Origin: Acetobacter nitrogenifigens DSM 23921 = NBRC 105050
GTDB taxonomy: Bacteria > Pseudomonadota > Alphaproteobacteria > Acetobacterales > Acetobacteraceae
Length of the DNA: 64,000 nt
Direction of reading: 5' to 3'
Assembly: GCF_000429165.1 (NCBI RefSeq)
Contig: NZ_AUBI01000004.1
Span: forward strand, 1-64,000
The translations under genes and the position numbers were made by a program. Below are positions 17,944-27,332 of this stretch, one piece after another. The notes below the pieces were generated by a model that ran no database searches, was not told the origin of the DNA, and saw nothing but the letters and a program-made list of their open reading frames with translations. How positions within the stretch are numbered: the stretch's first letter is position 1; each line of letters opens with the position of its first letter.

Positions 17944-18975
17944 TCAGGCCGTCGCGCAAAGCGCTTCCCAAACCTTCACCGCCTGCGTCATGGCCTGCGC
18001 ATCGTGAACACGGAGTATCGCATCACTGAATACAAGACCCGGAATATTCGCAGCCACAGTCCCGGGATCGCGCAGACGCGCTTCAGCAACGCCCGTGACG
18101 TCACCGATCATCCTTTTACGCGACACGCCGACAAGAACCCTGCAACCCAGATTCGCCAGAATTGGCAACCGGCGGAGTAATTCATAATTCTGAGCGCTCG
18201 TTTTCGCGAAGCCAAAGCCCGGGTCGACCAGAAGACGCGACCGGTCGATTCCCGCATTCTCCGCATCACGAACAGCCGCCGCAAGTTCCCTTACGACATC
18301 CACGCCGATATCGTGGTAATCCGTCAGCATATTCATTGTCGCGGGCTCCCCACGCATATGCATCAGCGCCACCGCGCACTCTTTGGTCGCCAACATCGGC
18401 GCCGCATCGCGATCATGACGAAGCGCAGAAACGTCGTTGACGAGAGCCGCGCCTGCATCCACAGCCGCCTCCATGGTCCTTGCGTTACGTGTATCGACCG
18501 AGATCACGGCACCCGCCTGTCGCAAACGTTCCACGGCGGGTTTTAGCCTTCGCCATTCATCTTCAAGAGACACGGCTGCTGCGCCCGGACGCGTGCTTTC
18601 CGCCCCTACATCGATGATTCTCGCGCCCCCGTCTTGCAGAACGCCGATCTGACATGTTGCGGCTTCTGTACTTTCATAGTCTCCACCATCGCTGAAACTG
18701 TCAGGGGTGACGTTCAAAATTCCCATGACGGTCGCCCCGGCGGGCAGACCGCAAGGTGGCGGCGCGGTCACAACCCTCCGCATCGCCTCTCTCCACCCGG
18801 CTGGAATACGCTCCACAGGAACTGGCCCTGTACGTTGAGCCCCATCCCAAAGAAACGCCAATGCGAAAGCGACGGGCCCGCCAGCAAGAGGCAGCGCGAC
18901 ACCCGCCTTCATCGCTGCGGTAGCCTCATTCCCATACAAGAGCCCCGTGGGCTCAACCAGTTTCACAACGTCCAT
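17944..18975 (-). CDS. folP: dihydropteroate synthase
   Basis: The enzyme joins p-aminobenzoate to dihydropterin pyrophosphate in folate synthesis and is the sulfonamide target. The 343-residue product contains the DHPS signature MGILNVTPDSFSDGG near residues 84-98, the motif IDVGAESTRPGA and a later VGVSRKRMIGDVTG. About 80 residues precede the TIM barrel, so the protein is longer than the usual 280. This leader includes a hydrophobic patch around LPLAGGPVAFALAFLWDG and is real coding sequence by frame and composition. I chose ATG 18975 because AGGAAG lies 6 nt upstream; a GTG 18 nt earlier is an alternative. It follows ftsH on the same strand but behind a terminator. Confidence 0.93.
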   Translation of the reverse strand: MDVVKLVEPTGLLYGNEATAAMKAGVALPLAGGPVAFALAFLWDGAQRTGPVPVERIPAGWREAMRRVVTAPPPCGLPAGATVMGILNVTPDSFSDGGDYESTEAATCQIGVLQDGGARIIDVGAESTRPGAAAVSLEDEWRRLKPAVERLRQAGAVISVDTRNARTMEAAVDAGAALVNDVSALRHDRDAAPMLATKECAVALMHMRGEPATMNMLTDYHDIGVDVVRELAAAVRDAENAGIDRSRLLVDPGFGFAKTSAQNYELLRRLPILANLGCRVLVGVSRKRMIGDVTGVAEARLRDPGTVAANIPGLVFSDAILRVHDAQAMTQAVKVWEALCATA

Positions 18976-19109
18976 CAGCTTCTTCCTGAACACCCCTTGC
19001 CGGGCCGTTCCTCATTGCTCCCTCACCGCACCGTGTCGAGCACTGCAGAAGTCCCCTCGCCAGCAGCGCCTGCCGAGAAATGTTCTCCACACGCTTGGGA
19101 GTTCCGAAC

Positions 19110-19140
19110 AAAAAAACGCGCCGCCACAAGGACGGCGCGT
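19110..19140 (-). terminator. intrinsic terminator after ftsH
   Basis: On the minus strand the stem ACGCGCCG / CGGCGCGT with a 9-nt loop runs into seven T residues. It begins 29 nt after the ftsH stop and separates ftsH from folP. Confidence 0.88.
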
Positions 19141-19168
19141 CTCCCGAACGCATATTATGCTGACCGGC

Positions 19169-21109
19169 TCAACCCGGCAGAGGCGTCGCGCCTCCCAGCG
19201 TCGGCGGCACGGAAACGCCGCCATCATCCTTCCGACCGAGCACCGGCGGCACCGAAGAACGCCGGTTTTCCGGCATCGCGTCGTCGATCACCACACGCTC
19301 GATCTTCTCGCCACGCAGAACCTGCCTAATTTCCTCGCCGCTCAACGTCTCGTACTCGAGCAGGGCTTCCGCAAGGCGATGCAGTTCGTCGATATGTTCG
19401 ATCAGCAGCGTGCGCGCGCGATTATAGGCCGTGTCAATCAACTGCTTGATCTCGGCGTCGATCTCCCGAGCAGTGTCCTCCGACACATTCTTGCTCTGCG
19501 TCACCGAATGGCCGAGGAACACCTCCTGCCCGTTGTCGCCATAGGCGATCATGCCGAGCTTCTCGCTCATGCCCCATTCGGTGATCATCCGTCGCGCCTG
19601 ATCGGTCGCCATCTTGATGTCGCCCGAGGCGCCGCTGCACACGTTGTCCGGCCCGAAGATAATTTCTTCCGCCGCGCGACCGCCCATCGCAAGGTCCAGC
19701 TCCGCAAGACATTTCGCCTTGCTCTTGGAGTAGCGATCACCCTCCGGCAGGCTCATCACCATGCCCAGCGCGCGACCGCGCGGAATGATCGTCGCCTTGT
19801 GAACCGGGTCGGTTCCAGGCGTCAGGACCGAGACCAGAGCATGGCCGCCTTCATGGTACGCGGTCATGCGCTTCTCTTCCTCGCTCATGACCAGCGAGCG
19901 GCGCTCGGTGCCCATCAACACCTTGTCCTTGGCGTCCTCGAATTCACGCATCGCCACCGTGCGCTTACCCTGACGCGCCGCAAGCAGAGCGGCCTCGTTC
20001 ACCAGGTTCGCCAGATCAGCTCCCGAGAAACCCGGCGTGCCGCGCGCGATAACCTTCGGATCGACGTCGGACGCCAAAGGCACCTTGCGCATGTGAACGC
20101 GCAGGATCTTCTCGCGGCCGTTCACGTCCGGGTTAGGCACAACGACCTGACGGTCGAAGCGGCCGGGACGCAGCAGAGCAGGGTCGAGCACGTCCGGGCG
20201 GTTGGTCGCCGCGATCAGGATCACACCCTCGTTGCTCTCAAACCCGTCCATCTCGACGAGCATCTGGTTCAACGTCTGCTCGCGCTCGTCATTGCCGCCG
20301 CCAAGACCGGCGCCGCGATGACGACCGACCGCGTCGATTTCGTCGATGAAGATGATGCAAGGGGCTGACTTCTTGCCCTGCTCAAACATGTCGCGGACAC
20401 GCGAGGCGCCGACGCCGACGAACATTTCAACGAAGTCGGAACCAGAAATGGTGAAGAACGGCACGTTCGCTTCGCCCGCGATGGCGCGCGCGAGCAACGT
20501 CTTGCCGGTGCCGGGAGGCCCTACCAGCAGCACGCCCTTGGGGATCTTGCCACCCAGACGAGTGAATTTTTGCGGATCCTTCAGGAACTCAACGATTTCC
20601 TGCAGTTCACCCTTGGCTTCGTCGATGCCCGCCACGTCCTCAAAGGTCACGCGGCCGTGCTTCTCGGTCAGCATCCGTGCGCGGGATTTGCCGAAGCCCA
20701 TGGCGCGGCCGCCGCCGGACTGCATCTGGCGCATCATGAAAATCCACGCGCCGATGATCAGCAGCACCGGCGCCCAGTTCAGCAGATAACGCAGGAGCGG
20801 ATTGCCCTCGGTCTCAAGCGGCTTCGCCACCACCTCGACGCCCTTCCCGGTCAGGCGCGAAACCAGACCCGGGTCCTGCGGAGAGTAGGTGTCGAAGGAG
20901 GTGCCGTCGGTCAGCGTGCCGGAGATGTTGTGCTCCTGGATCACCACCGAGCGCACGCGACCGTTGTCGACATCAGCCACGAAGTCCGAGTAGGCAAGCT
21001 GCTGCGCCGAGTGCTGGACCGAGCCGGGCTGGAATATATTAAAAAGAAGCAATAGCAGGACGATGATGCCGACCCACAGCGCCAAGTTGCGTCCAAAGTT
21101 ATTGATCAC
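19169..21109 (-). CDS. ftsH: ATP-dependent zinc metalloprotease FtsH
   Basis: FtsH is the hexameric inner-membrane AAA+ protease that degrades misfolded membrane proteins and regulators such as sigma32 and LpxC. The 646-residue product has two N-terminal membrane helices (about 8-25 and 110-128) around a periplasmic domain. The AAA module carries Walker [19 protein letters not shown], the Walker B segment [13 protein letters not shown] and the [22 protein letters not shown]. The zinc site HEGGH lies in [11 protein letters not shown]. Everything needed for activity is present. A possible heat-shock promoter lies about 100 nt upstream, and a terminator follows. Confidence 0.97.
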   Translation of the reverse strand: MINNFGRNLALWVGIIVLLLLLFNIFQPGSVQHSAQQLAYSDFVADVDNGRVRSVVIQEHNISGTLTDGTSFDTYSPQDPGLVSRLTGKGVEVVAKPLETEGNPLLRYLLNWAPVLLIIGAWIFMMRQMQSGGGRAMGFGKSRARMLTEKHGRVTFEDVAGIDEAKGELQEIVEFLKDPQKFTRLGGKIPKGVLLVGPPGTGKTLLARAIAGEANVPFFTISGSDFVEMFVGVGASRVRDMFEQGKKSAPCIIFIDEIDAVGRHRGAGLGGGNDEREQTLNQMLVEMDGFESNEGVILIAATNRPDVLDPALLRPGRFDRQVVVPNPDVNGREKILRVHMRKVPLASDVDPKVIARGTPGFSGADLANLVNEAALLAARQGKRTVAMREFEDAKDKVLMGTERRSLVMSEEEKRMTAYHEGGHALVSVLTPGTDPVHKATIIPRGRALGMVMSLPEGDRYSKSKAKCLAELDLAMGGRAAEEIIFGPDNVCSGASGDIKMATDQARRMITEWGMSEKLGMIAYGDNGQEVFLGHSVTQSKNVSEDTAREIDAEIKQLIDTAYNRARTLLIEHIDELHRLAEALLEYETLSGEEIRQVLRGEKIERVVIDDAMPENRRSSVPPVLGRKDDGGVSVPPTLGGATPLPG

Positions 21110-21537
21110 GGCATCCGTTCCATGCTGTTCCCGCAGGCGGCTCGCCCGTCCGCCCGAACCCTAATCAGAAAGGTTTCGGCCGCCGATTGCAATCCTGCTT
21201 GGGTTACATGGTGGTCAGACAGCGCTTTCAAAGTGCGCCACGCTAAATTTAGGACGGTATGTATCGAGCGCATACGCCATCGGCGGGTTGGCATGGTTTT
21301 TCGGGGCTATACCCCGCCGCCGGATTTGCGGTCTCATCGCCGTCTGTTCGGCCTAACTGGTTCCAGAATATGGCTCCCGCTCACGAATAAGGAGCGAACG
21401 CTACCCGCAGCTTCACCCACTCATGCGAGGCCAGTCGCGCAGAACACGTATAAAAACAGTATCGTAGACCCATGCGAACAGGCCGAAATCTGTCAAACGC
21501 CGAGGTTGCGCACGCCCCGCTCAGCGCACGTCCGACC
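21110..21537. other. ftsH upstream region
   Basis: This 428-bp gap between the tilS stop and the ftsH start carries no convincing gene. The only feature I can support is the candidate sigma32 promoter at 21206-21233. Such a long gap suggests that ftsH has its own transcript rather than depending on the tilS unit. Confidence 0.5.
21206..21233 (-). promoter_or_regulatory. candidate heat-shock (RpoH/sigma32) promoter of ftsH
   Basis: The minus strand reads CTTTGAAA (21233-21226), a 12-nt spacer and CACCATGT (21213-21206), close to the sigma32 pattern CTTGAAA-N11-16-CCCCATNT. It is about 97 nt before the ftsH start. ftsH is a known heat-shock gene in several proteobacteria, which supports the reading. 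Confidence 0.5.
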
Positions 21538-22839
21538 TCATGACAAGCCCCATACGCCGCCCGGCGCAGCGGCGACGTTCGGCGCGAACGAAAACTCAGC
21601 CCCAACGAGAGCCTCCTCCTCACATATCCCCAGATAGGGGACGCACACGCGCTGCTCCCCACGCCATAACGCGGGCAGCGTCTCGCACAACGCCGCCGCC
21701 ACGCCGCCTCTGGCGCGCCGGTCGATCCCCATTCCGGCCGCGCCCACACGCAGACCAACCATGTCCGCATCGCAATGCAGCACGAAGCGTCGGTCCCACA
21801 CGACGCCGTCTCGCGCTTCGATCCGTCCCTGCATCGCCGCCCGCTCGCGCGCCATAACCCAGCTCTGCCCTCCCGCGGCGACCGTACGCGCCCGAAACAG
21901 CCGCGCCCCGGCGAGCGTCCCTGCGCGACCGCGCCGCCGTAACGCCGACACCGCATCGGCTGGCGGCGGGTAAGCGCCTGCGCCCACACAACGGATCAAC
22001 GCCGCAAGCGCGGCATCGCCTGGAAGGTCGTGACCAAGCGTCGCCCAGCCACCCGCACTCAGCGACGCCGTCGACGCCAGTTCCGTGGCGCACGCATTCT
22101 CATGCGCCGCACGGACGATCCCGCTAATGCGCCCCAGCGCGAACAACTCCGCCTTCAACGTCTCGCCTCCCTCCAACAGGGTGCGGCGAACACGCACGCG
22201 CTCCGCCCGGAGATCATCGTTCGAGGGATCATCCACCCACGGCACGCCCGCATGGCGCAGCGTCTCGCGAAGCGCCGCACGGGAAACGCCCAGAAGCGGA
22301 CGCACCACACGCACGTCCGGCGTTTCTGTTATCCACGCCATACCTGAGAGGCCAAAACCCTCGCCTCGCGCACGACGCATCGCAATCGTCTCGATCTGGT
22401 CGTCCGCCTGATGGCCAAGTAGAAGATCGACGCATCCGCTTTCACGACAAGCGGCGAACAGTGCGGCGTAGCGCGCATCCCGTGCGCGGTCGGCCACCCC
22501 AGGTCCTGCCCGTAGCGTGTGCAGGGTCAGGATTCGCGCGTTGATCCCCATGGCTTCAAGCCACTCCGCGGCTTCGAGGGCCTCCTGCGCAGAATCCGGA
22601 CGCAGGCCGTGGTCGACAATAAATGCCTGAAGGCCACGACGCCATCGTGACGCCAGCCATGCAAGAGCGAGCGAGTCTCCGCCACCTGAAACGGCCAGCG
22701 CGGTAGGAGGAACGTCGGAAACATCCGGCAGCCATGGGCCGAGGCGCGCCATAACCGCCGCGAAATACGATGGCGTCACCGGCCTCGCGCGAGCCTCGTC
22801 GAACGGATGCTCCGCAGGCGCATCGTCGGGGGGCGTCAC
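21538..22839 (-). CDS. tilS: tRNA(Ile)-lysidine synthase
   Basis: TilS converts C34 of the minor isoleucine tRNA (anticodon CAU) to lysidine with ATP and lysine, so AUA is read as Ile. The 433-residue protein has the N-type ATP-pyrophosphatase P-loop in ALAVSGGGDSLALAWL near residue 48, then FIVDHGLRPDSAQEA and LLGHQADDQIET, all family signatures. The C-terminal half is weakly conserved, as usual for alphaproteobacterial TilS. It starts 33 nt after the cpoB stop in the same direction, an arrangement (cpoB-tilS-ftsH) common in this class. Confidence 0.92.
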   Translation of the reverse strand: MTPPDDAPAEHPFDEARARPVTPSYFAAVMARLGPWLPDVSDVPPTALAVSGGGDSLALAWLASRWRRGLQAFIVDHGLRPDSAQEALEAAEWLEAMGINARILTLHTLRAGPGVADRARDARYAALFAACRESGCVDLLLGHQADDQIETIAMRRARGEGFGLSGMAWITETPDVRVVRPLLGVSRAALRETLRHAGVPWVDDPSNDDLRAERVRVRRTLLEGGETLKAELFALGRISGIVRAAHENACATELASTASLSAGGWATLGHDLPGDAALAALIRCVGAGAYPPPADAVSALRRRGRAGTLAGARLFRARTVAAGGQSWVMARERAAMQGRIEARDGVVWDRRFVLHCDADMVGLRVGAAGMGIDRRARGGVAAALCETLPALWRGEQRVCVPYLGICEEEALVGAEFSFAPNVAAAPGGVWGLS

Positions 22840-22872
22840 AATCCGCCTCCCGACGTCATCACCAGGCTGCGC

Positions 22873-23784
22873 TCAGGAGCACCCGGCGCGCTGCGTGAAG
22901 ATCTGGGACGCATGCGACACGCGAGCCGCCGGAGACGGAAATTCCGCCTTCAGCTTACCCAACGCCTGACACGCAGCCTTTTTGTCGCCGAGCGCGATCA
23001 GCGACGCGCTCACCCCCAGAAGAGCGTCCGGCGCACGCGCGCCTTTCGGCGACAGCTTGTAGGCGTCGTAATACGAAACGGCGGAGTCGCGATACTGCTT
23101 CTGTCCTGCGAGCGACTGCCCAAGAAGAAACTGCGCGTCGACCTTCGTCCCGCCCTTTGCAGTCTTCAGCGCCGATTCGGCGTTTTGCTGTGCGCCCGCG
23201 TAGTCGCGCTTGAGCAACGCCGCGTTCCCTGTCTTGAGGTAGGCGTCCGGCGTCTGCGCGTGCGGCGCGTCGGAATCTCCACCGCCCGAGCTCGCCTCGA
23301 CGGCAGGGGCGCTTGCAGGCGCCGGAACGCCGCCACCCTTCCCGTTCTGCATCGCGAAGCTGAGATCGCCGATCTGCTTGGTCAGCGCGTCGTTCTGTTC
23401 TTTTAACTGGTTGGTCAATTGCTCTATCTGGCCGCGCATATCCCGCTGTTGGTCCTCTAGCGTATTCACGCGATCAACCAGTTGCGCGACAAGGTCTCCA
23501 CTGTTCCCCGCGGAGGCTGCGCCCAAAGGCGTCGGCGGCGGTAGCGAACCAGAGGAAGCGCCTGAAGCTGCGCCCGCAGACTGCATCTGACTCAATTGCT
23601 GGCGCAGTTCCATGATCTGGTTCTGCAGTTCGATGCCTTCGCGGCTGTTGACCTGCGCCAATGCAGGCGCCGCGCCTATTACGACGGGAGCGCCTGCGCA
23701 CAACGCCAGAACCAGCGTTCTCGCCATCCCGATTCCGCCAGACTTCGATGACTGCCCGGCGATGCGCTTCACGATGCGCGTCAT
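22873..23784 (-). CDS. cpoB: cell division coordinator CpoB (YbgF), Tol-Pal associated TPR protein
   Basis: The periplasmic protein links peptidoglycan synthesis to Tol-Pal outer-membrane constriction at division. Of 303 residues, the first 43 form a signal peptide ending in AAPALAQ. A coiled-coil follows (about 45-135, with LEDQQRDMRGQIEQLTNQL), then a Ser/Pro/Ala linker, and a TPR domain at the end around DAYLKTGNAALLKRDYAGAQ and AQFLLGQSLAGQKQYRDSAV. The last residues contain FTQRAGCS. It follows pal across a terminator, so it probably starts a new transcript with tilS. Confidence 0.9.
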   Translation of the reverse strand: MTRIVKRIAGQSSKSGGIGMARTLVLALCAGAPVVIGAAPALAQVNSREGIELQNQIMELRQQLSQMQSAGAASGASSGSLPPPTPLGAASAGNSGDLVAQLVDRVNTLEDQQRDMRGQIEQLTNQLKEQNDALTKQIGDLSFAMQNGKGGGVPAPASAPAVEASSGGGDSDAPHAQTPDAYLKTGNAALLKRDYAGAQQNAESALKTAKGGTKVDAQFLLGQSLAGQKQYRDSAVSYYDAYKLSPKGARAPDALLGVSASLIALGDKKAACQALGKLKAEFPSPAARVSHASQIFTQRAGCS

Positions 23785-23990
23785 TCTCGCGGCTCCCTGC
23801 CGTTAGCGTTCGTGCGCCGCCCCACTCCCTGCCTCGGGAATAACGCGTGGCGCCGACGTCAATACCATGATGGTCCAGAACATCGAGAGGCGGGAAGGAC
23901 CCGCAGCATCCTCCCTGAAGCGCGCAAGGACCTCCGGGGCCGGACATCTCTGCCTCAACTCGCCTCTGGAGCAATCTGGTTCTGAATATG

Positions 23991-24025
23991 AAAAAGCCGG
24001 TCGGACACCAATGGTCCGACCGGCT
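23991..24025 (-). terminator. intrinsic terminator after pal
   Basis: A perfect 12-bp stem, AGCCGGTCGGAC with GTCCGACCGGCT, ends on the minus strand in a run of five T residues. It lies 45 nt past the pal stop and marks the end of the tol-pal transcript. Confidence 0.88.
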
Positions 24026-24069
24026 CTATTCAACAATTCGACGCGTTTAGAAACGAATCGAGCTGTTTA

Positions 24070-24549
24070 TTACTGCACAGCCGTGATGGCGTTGCGGTTC
24101 TGCGCCCATGCGTCCTCACCGTCGCCGGTCGCCGTCGGGCGATCCTTGCCGTACGAGATGGTGGACAGACGTGCGCCAGCCGTGCCCTTCGCCGTCAGAT
24201 AGTCGCGCGCGGCGTTGGCGCGGCGCTGACCCAGGGCGAGGTTGTATTCCTCGGTGCCACGGTCGTCACAGTTACCGGCGATCTGCACGGAAACCTGCGG
24301 ATACTTCGCAAGCCAGTCAGCCTGCTTGTCCAGGGTGGCCTTCGCGTCAGCGCTCAGGCTGTTCTGGTTCAGGTCGAAGAACACGCGGTCGCCAACATTG
24401 GCCACCAGATCGGCTTCGCTTCCCGGAACGGGGCCGCTCGGCTGCACCGCCGCCCCCGCGCCCGTGGCGGCGCCCGTGTTGGCTTGATCGTTCGAGCAGG
24501 CGGCCAAAAGGGCGGCCACGCCGAGCGCACCGATAAACTTCAGTCTCAT
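24070..24549 (-). CDS. pal: peptidoglycan-associated lipoprotein Pal
   Basis: Pal is an outer-membrane lipoprotein that binds peptidoglycan through an OmpA-like domain and interacts with TolB. The 159-residue precursor has the lipobox LLAAC (14-18), a short Ala/Gly/Pro linker, and the OmpA-C domain from about residue 53 with FFDLNQNSLSADAKATLDKQ and CDDRGTEEYNLALGQRRA. Where many Pal proteins have GHCDERG, this one has GNCDDRG, a mild change beside the binding loop. I chose ATG 24549 because AGGA lies 8 nt upstream and because of the lipobox. It is the last gene of the tolQRAB-pal run. Confidence 0.95.
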   Translation of the reverse strand: MRLKFIGALGVAALLAACSNDQANTGAATGAGAAVQPSGPVPGSEADLVANVGDRVFFDLNQNSLSADAKATLDKQADWLAKYPQVSVQIAGNCDDRGTEEYNLALGQRRANAARDYLTAKGTAGARLSTISYGKDRPTATGDGEDAWAQNRNAITAVQ

Positions 24550-24796
24550 TGTCTCGATCCTGAGATCAGTTCCACAGCGGGAACATGTAGAGATTAAGTA
24601 AAGGAAATGACGCCGGATTTCTCCGTAAGCCGAAGCCAACCGAAACCGCGCGAACAGCGTTCGCCGCAGAAAGCAGTTGGCTTTCGAACTACACAGGCCA
24701 TAGCCACAGGTTTTCGCCCCGGTCAAGCCTGATAATAGCGTGGCTCCGCCGTTTCCTCGGGGCAGAGTTGCATAAATGAAACGACCGGCGACGCCG

Positions 24797-26179
24797 TCAC
24801 ACGTTCAGCGGCGACCAGGTCGGCGAGGACCCGCCCTCCGGGGTCGGGATTACGCGCTCGTGGAACCCAGTGATGTCGATCGTGCCGATGGTGTCGCGAC
24901 TGCTGGCTCCGCCCGTGCGGCGGCAGAAAGCGAGGACGCGGCCGTTCGGACAGAAAGTCGGGCTTTCCACCGTATAACCCTGCGTCATGATCCGCTCGCC
25001 AGTGCCGTCAGGGTTCATGACGCCGAGAGAAAACTGCCCGCCAGAAATACGAGTGAAGGCGATCAGATCTCCGCGCGGCGACCACACCGAGTCTCCGTAG
25101 CTGCCGTTGCCATAGGAGATGCGCCGCGCCGCGCCGCCCGAGGCGCTCATCACATAAAGCGCAGGAGATCCGCCGCGGTCGGAGTTGAACACGATCTGCG
25201 ACCCGTCCGGGCTGAAGCTTGGACTGACGTTGATCGCCCCGCCGGAGTTGGTGAGCTGGCGCTTGGCGCCCGACCCCAGTTCGACCGCCACAAGTTCCGA
25301 GCCGCTGCCGCGTGCGACCGGCACGATCACGGTTCCGCCGTCGGGGGAGAAATGCGGCCCAAGTGGCACGCCATTGAATTCTGTCAGAATGCGCTGGCGC
25401 CCTGTCGACAGGTCGAACACGTAAACGCGGGGCGTCGCCGTCGCATACGACAGGAACGCGATCTGATCGCGAACAGGGTTGAAGGCCGGCAGTTTTGTCT
25501 GACCGCTACTCAACACGCGGTAGTTGGCGCCGTCCTGATCCATGATCGCCAGGCGCATGCGCGGGTTGCGACTGCCGCCTGAGCGGGACACAAAACCAAT
25601 GCGCGTATCGAAATAACCCTTCTCGCCCAGCATCCGCTGGTAGATCACGTCGCCGATGATGTGCGCGATGCGGCGCCAGTTGGCGGCGCTGGTCGTGTAG
25701 GCCGTACCCTGAATCTGCTGGCCGGTCAGAACGTCCCACAGGCGGAACTCAACGCGCAGCGAGCCCGCGCCCGTCACGGCGCCAGTCACAGCCGCGCGCG
25801 CGCCCATGGCCTTGTAAGGACCGAAATCCGGCGTGCCCGTTCCGGTGGAGCCCGAGATGACCTTGAAAAGCCCTGTGTTCGACAGATCGTCAGTCAGAAC
25901 GCCGGTGATCTGGTCGCCGACGCCGGCGCCAAAAGAAGGGATAACGATGGGGATCGGCGCCGTCCGCGCCTGATCGACGGTGATCTCCGCCGCAGGCTGA
26001 TCAGCCGCCCGCGCGGCGAGCGGCGTCGCCATCAGACCCGCGCCGAGAAGGGCGCCGCCGCCCAGCAGGGCGCGACGTCCCAGTCCCTCGCCGCCGAACC
26101 CGGCGCGCTGCGCCGAAAACAGTTCGGCGAAGGCTTCCGCCTCCCGGTCGGACAGATAGCCGCGTTCAGTCGAACCCAT
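24797..26179 (-). CDS. tolB: Tol-Pal system beta-propeller protein TolB
   Basis: TolB is the periplasmic propeller that shuttles between Pal and TolA. The 460-residue product has the N-terminal domain (about 65-180) with VIPSFGAGVGDQITGVLTDD and the six-bladed propeller of DPP-like repeats, for example RLAIMDQDGANYRVLSSGQ and FSPDGSQIVFNSDRGGSPAL. The N-terminus is unusual: about 34 hydrophilic residues come before GRRALLGGGALLGAG, so the signal peptide has a long n-region with a twin arginine. It could use the Tat route or be Sec-dependent. It lies 26 nt after tolA. Confidence 0.93.
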   Translation of the reverse strand: MGSTERGYLSDREAEAFAELFSAQRAGFGGEGLGRRALLGGGALLGAGLMATPLAARAADQPAAEITVDQARTAPIPIVIPSFGAGVGDQITGVLTDDLSNTGLFKVISGSTGTGTPDFGPYKAMGARAAVTGAVTGAGSLRVEFRLWDVLTGQQIQGTAYTTSAANWRRIAHIIGDVIYQRMLGEKGYFDTRIGFVSRSGGSRNPRMRLAIMDQDGANYRVLSSGQTKLPAFNPVRDQIAFLSYATATPRVYVFDLSTGRQRILTEFNGVPLGPHFSPDGGTVIVPVARGSGSELVAVELGSGAKRQLTNSGGAINVSPSFSPDGSQIVFNSDRGGSPALYVMSASGGAARRISYGNGSYGDSVWSPRGDLIAFTRISGGQFSLGVMNPDGTGERIMTQGYTVESPTFCPNGRVLAFCRRTGGASSRDTIGTIDITGFHERVIPTPEGGSSPTWSPLNV

Positions 26180-26205
26180 GGTCAGTGTCTCCTTGCTCTT
26201 CCGGA

Positions 26206-27201
26206 TCAGGGCCGGAAGACGAACTTCAATTGCCGGGTTTGACCCAGCAGGTTTTTCGGTATCGGCAGCTTCGAACAGGTCGGACTGAGCACCGCCGCCC
26301 GAGCGCGCTCCGCTAAAGCGCGGTACGACGGGTCAGCGTTCATTTTCGCCTGCGTTTCTGGCGCAAATGCGACAAGCCGTGCTTCACCCGTAGCGTCGAC
26401 CGTGACGATCAGATGCGCGACGAAGCTCGCGTAATCCTTCGCAGCCGTATCCTCGGCGTAGCAGCGCCGCACTTCCCCGCCGATCGCACGCTGATCGCCC
26501 GCGCTCATCGCGCCAGTGATATCGCCATCGGGCGTGCCGCCGCCATTTGGCGCGCCGCCCTGCGCGGGATTCGGCTTCGCCTTCGGCGCATGCGTCTGCT
26601 TCGTGTCGGATCTGAATGAATCCAGCGTCTCAAGCAGGGAATGCGTGTCGGCTTCCGCCTTCTTCGCCTTGTTCGGCTGCGTGATATGCGACGGAATCGC
26701 AGTGTCCGGCAGAGCATCCGTCGGCTGCGTCTGCGGAGACGGCGGGGCGACCGCGTGCGTCGGCTGCGGCGGCGCGGGCGGCGACGGCGGCGTTTTCACG
26801 GCGTCAGGCGTCGGCTCCTCGGCCTTCGGCGGCAGCGGCGTATCCGGCAGCGGCGGCGTCTCCTGCTGTGGCGGCGGAGGAACCGGCGGCGGGGGCGGAG
26901 GAGGCGGAGGCGTTTCCTCCGTCGGCTGCGGCTTTGGCGGCGTCGGGGTCGGAGGCTCCGGCGACGGCGTGGGCGCAGGGGCCGGCGCGGGCTGCGGCGC
27001 CGGTTTGGCGGCTCGCGCAGGGGCGCCGCCGCCGGAAGCGCCTTCGAACTGCATCTCTACGGGCGGGGGCTCTTCAGGCTCCGGCGGCTTGGGCGTCGGC
27101 AGAGACAGCACAGCCGCGAGCAGGATGGCCAGATGCAACAAGCCCGACATGACGGCTGAGCGTCGCATCAGGACCGTTTCGGAACGGCGAGGCCGAACCA
27201 T
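26206..27201 (-). CDS. tolA: TolA-type energy-transducing protein of the Tol-Pal system
   Basis: TolA spans the inner membrane and reaches Pal/TolB, driven by TolQR. The 331-residue product has one N-terminal membrane helix (about 16-34), a very proline-rich segment (about 35-165, including an unbroken run of Pro near 100), and a C-terminal TonB/TolA-like fold with GGEVRRCYAEDTAAKDYASF and ending LKFVFRP. Classical TolA has an Ala/Lys-rich helix in the middle; this one has a TonB-like proline rod. Position between tolR and tolB decides the name. I chose ATG 27201, with GAGGGGAG upstream at rather long spacing; an in-frame ATG 75 nt earlier is possible. Confidence 0.9.
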   Translation of the reverse strand: MVRPRRSETVLMRRSAVMSGLLHLAILLAAVLSLPTPKPPEPEEPPPVEMQFEGASGGGAPARAAKPAPQPAPAPAPTPSPEPPTPTPPKPQPTEETPPPPPPPPPVPPPPQQETPPLPDTPLPPKAEEPTPDAVKTPPSPPAPPQPTHAVAPPSPQTQPTDALPDTAIPSHITQPNKAKKAEADTHSLLETLDSFRSDTKQTHAPKAKPNPAQGGAPNGGGTPDGDITGAMSAGDQRAIGGEVRRCYAEDTAAKDYASFVAHLIVTVDATGEARLVAFAPETQAKMNADPSYRALAERARAAVLSPTCSKLPIPKNLLGQTRQLKFVFRP

Positions 27202-27332
27202 GAGGGTTTCAGCTCCCCTCTTCAGGCGAACGCAGGGCGGGACACGAAAGCGCGCGAAACGCCCTCGCCCGCGCATGCGAGGCCGAACGACAGAATCAAG
27301 GCGGATGAGCGGCTATGCACGGCGCGGACCCC

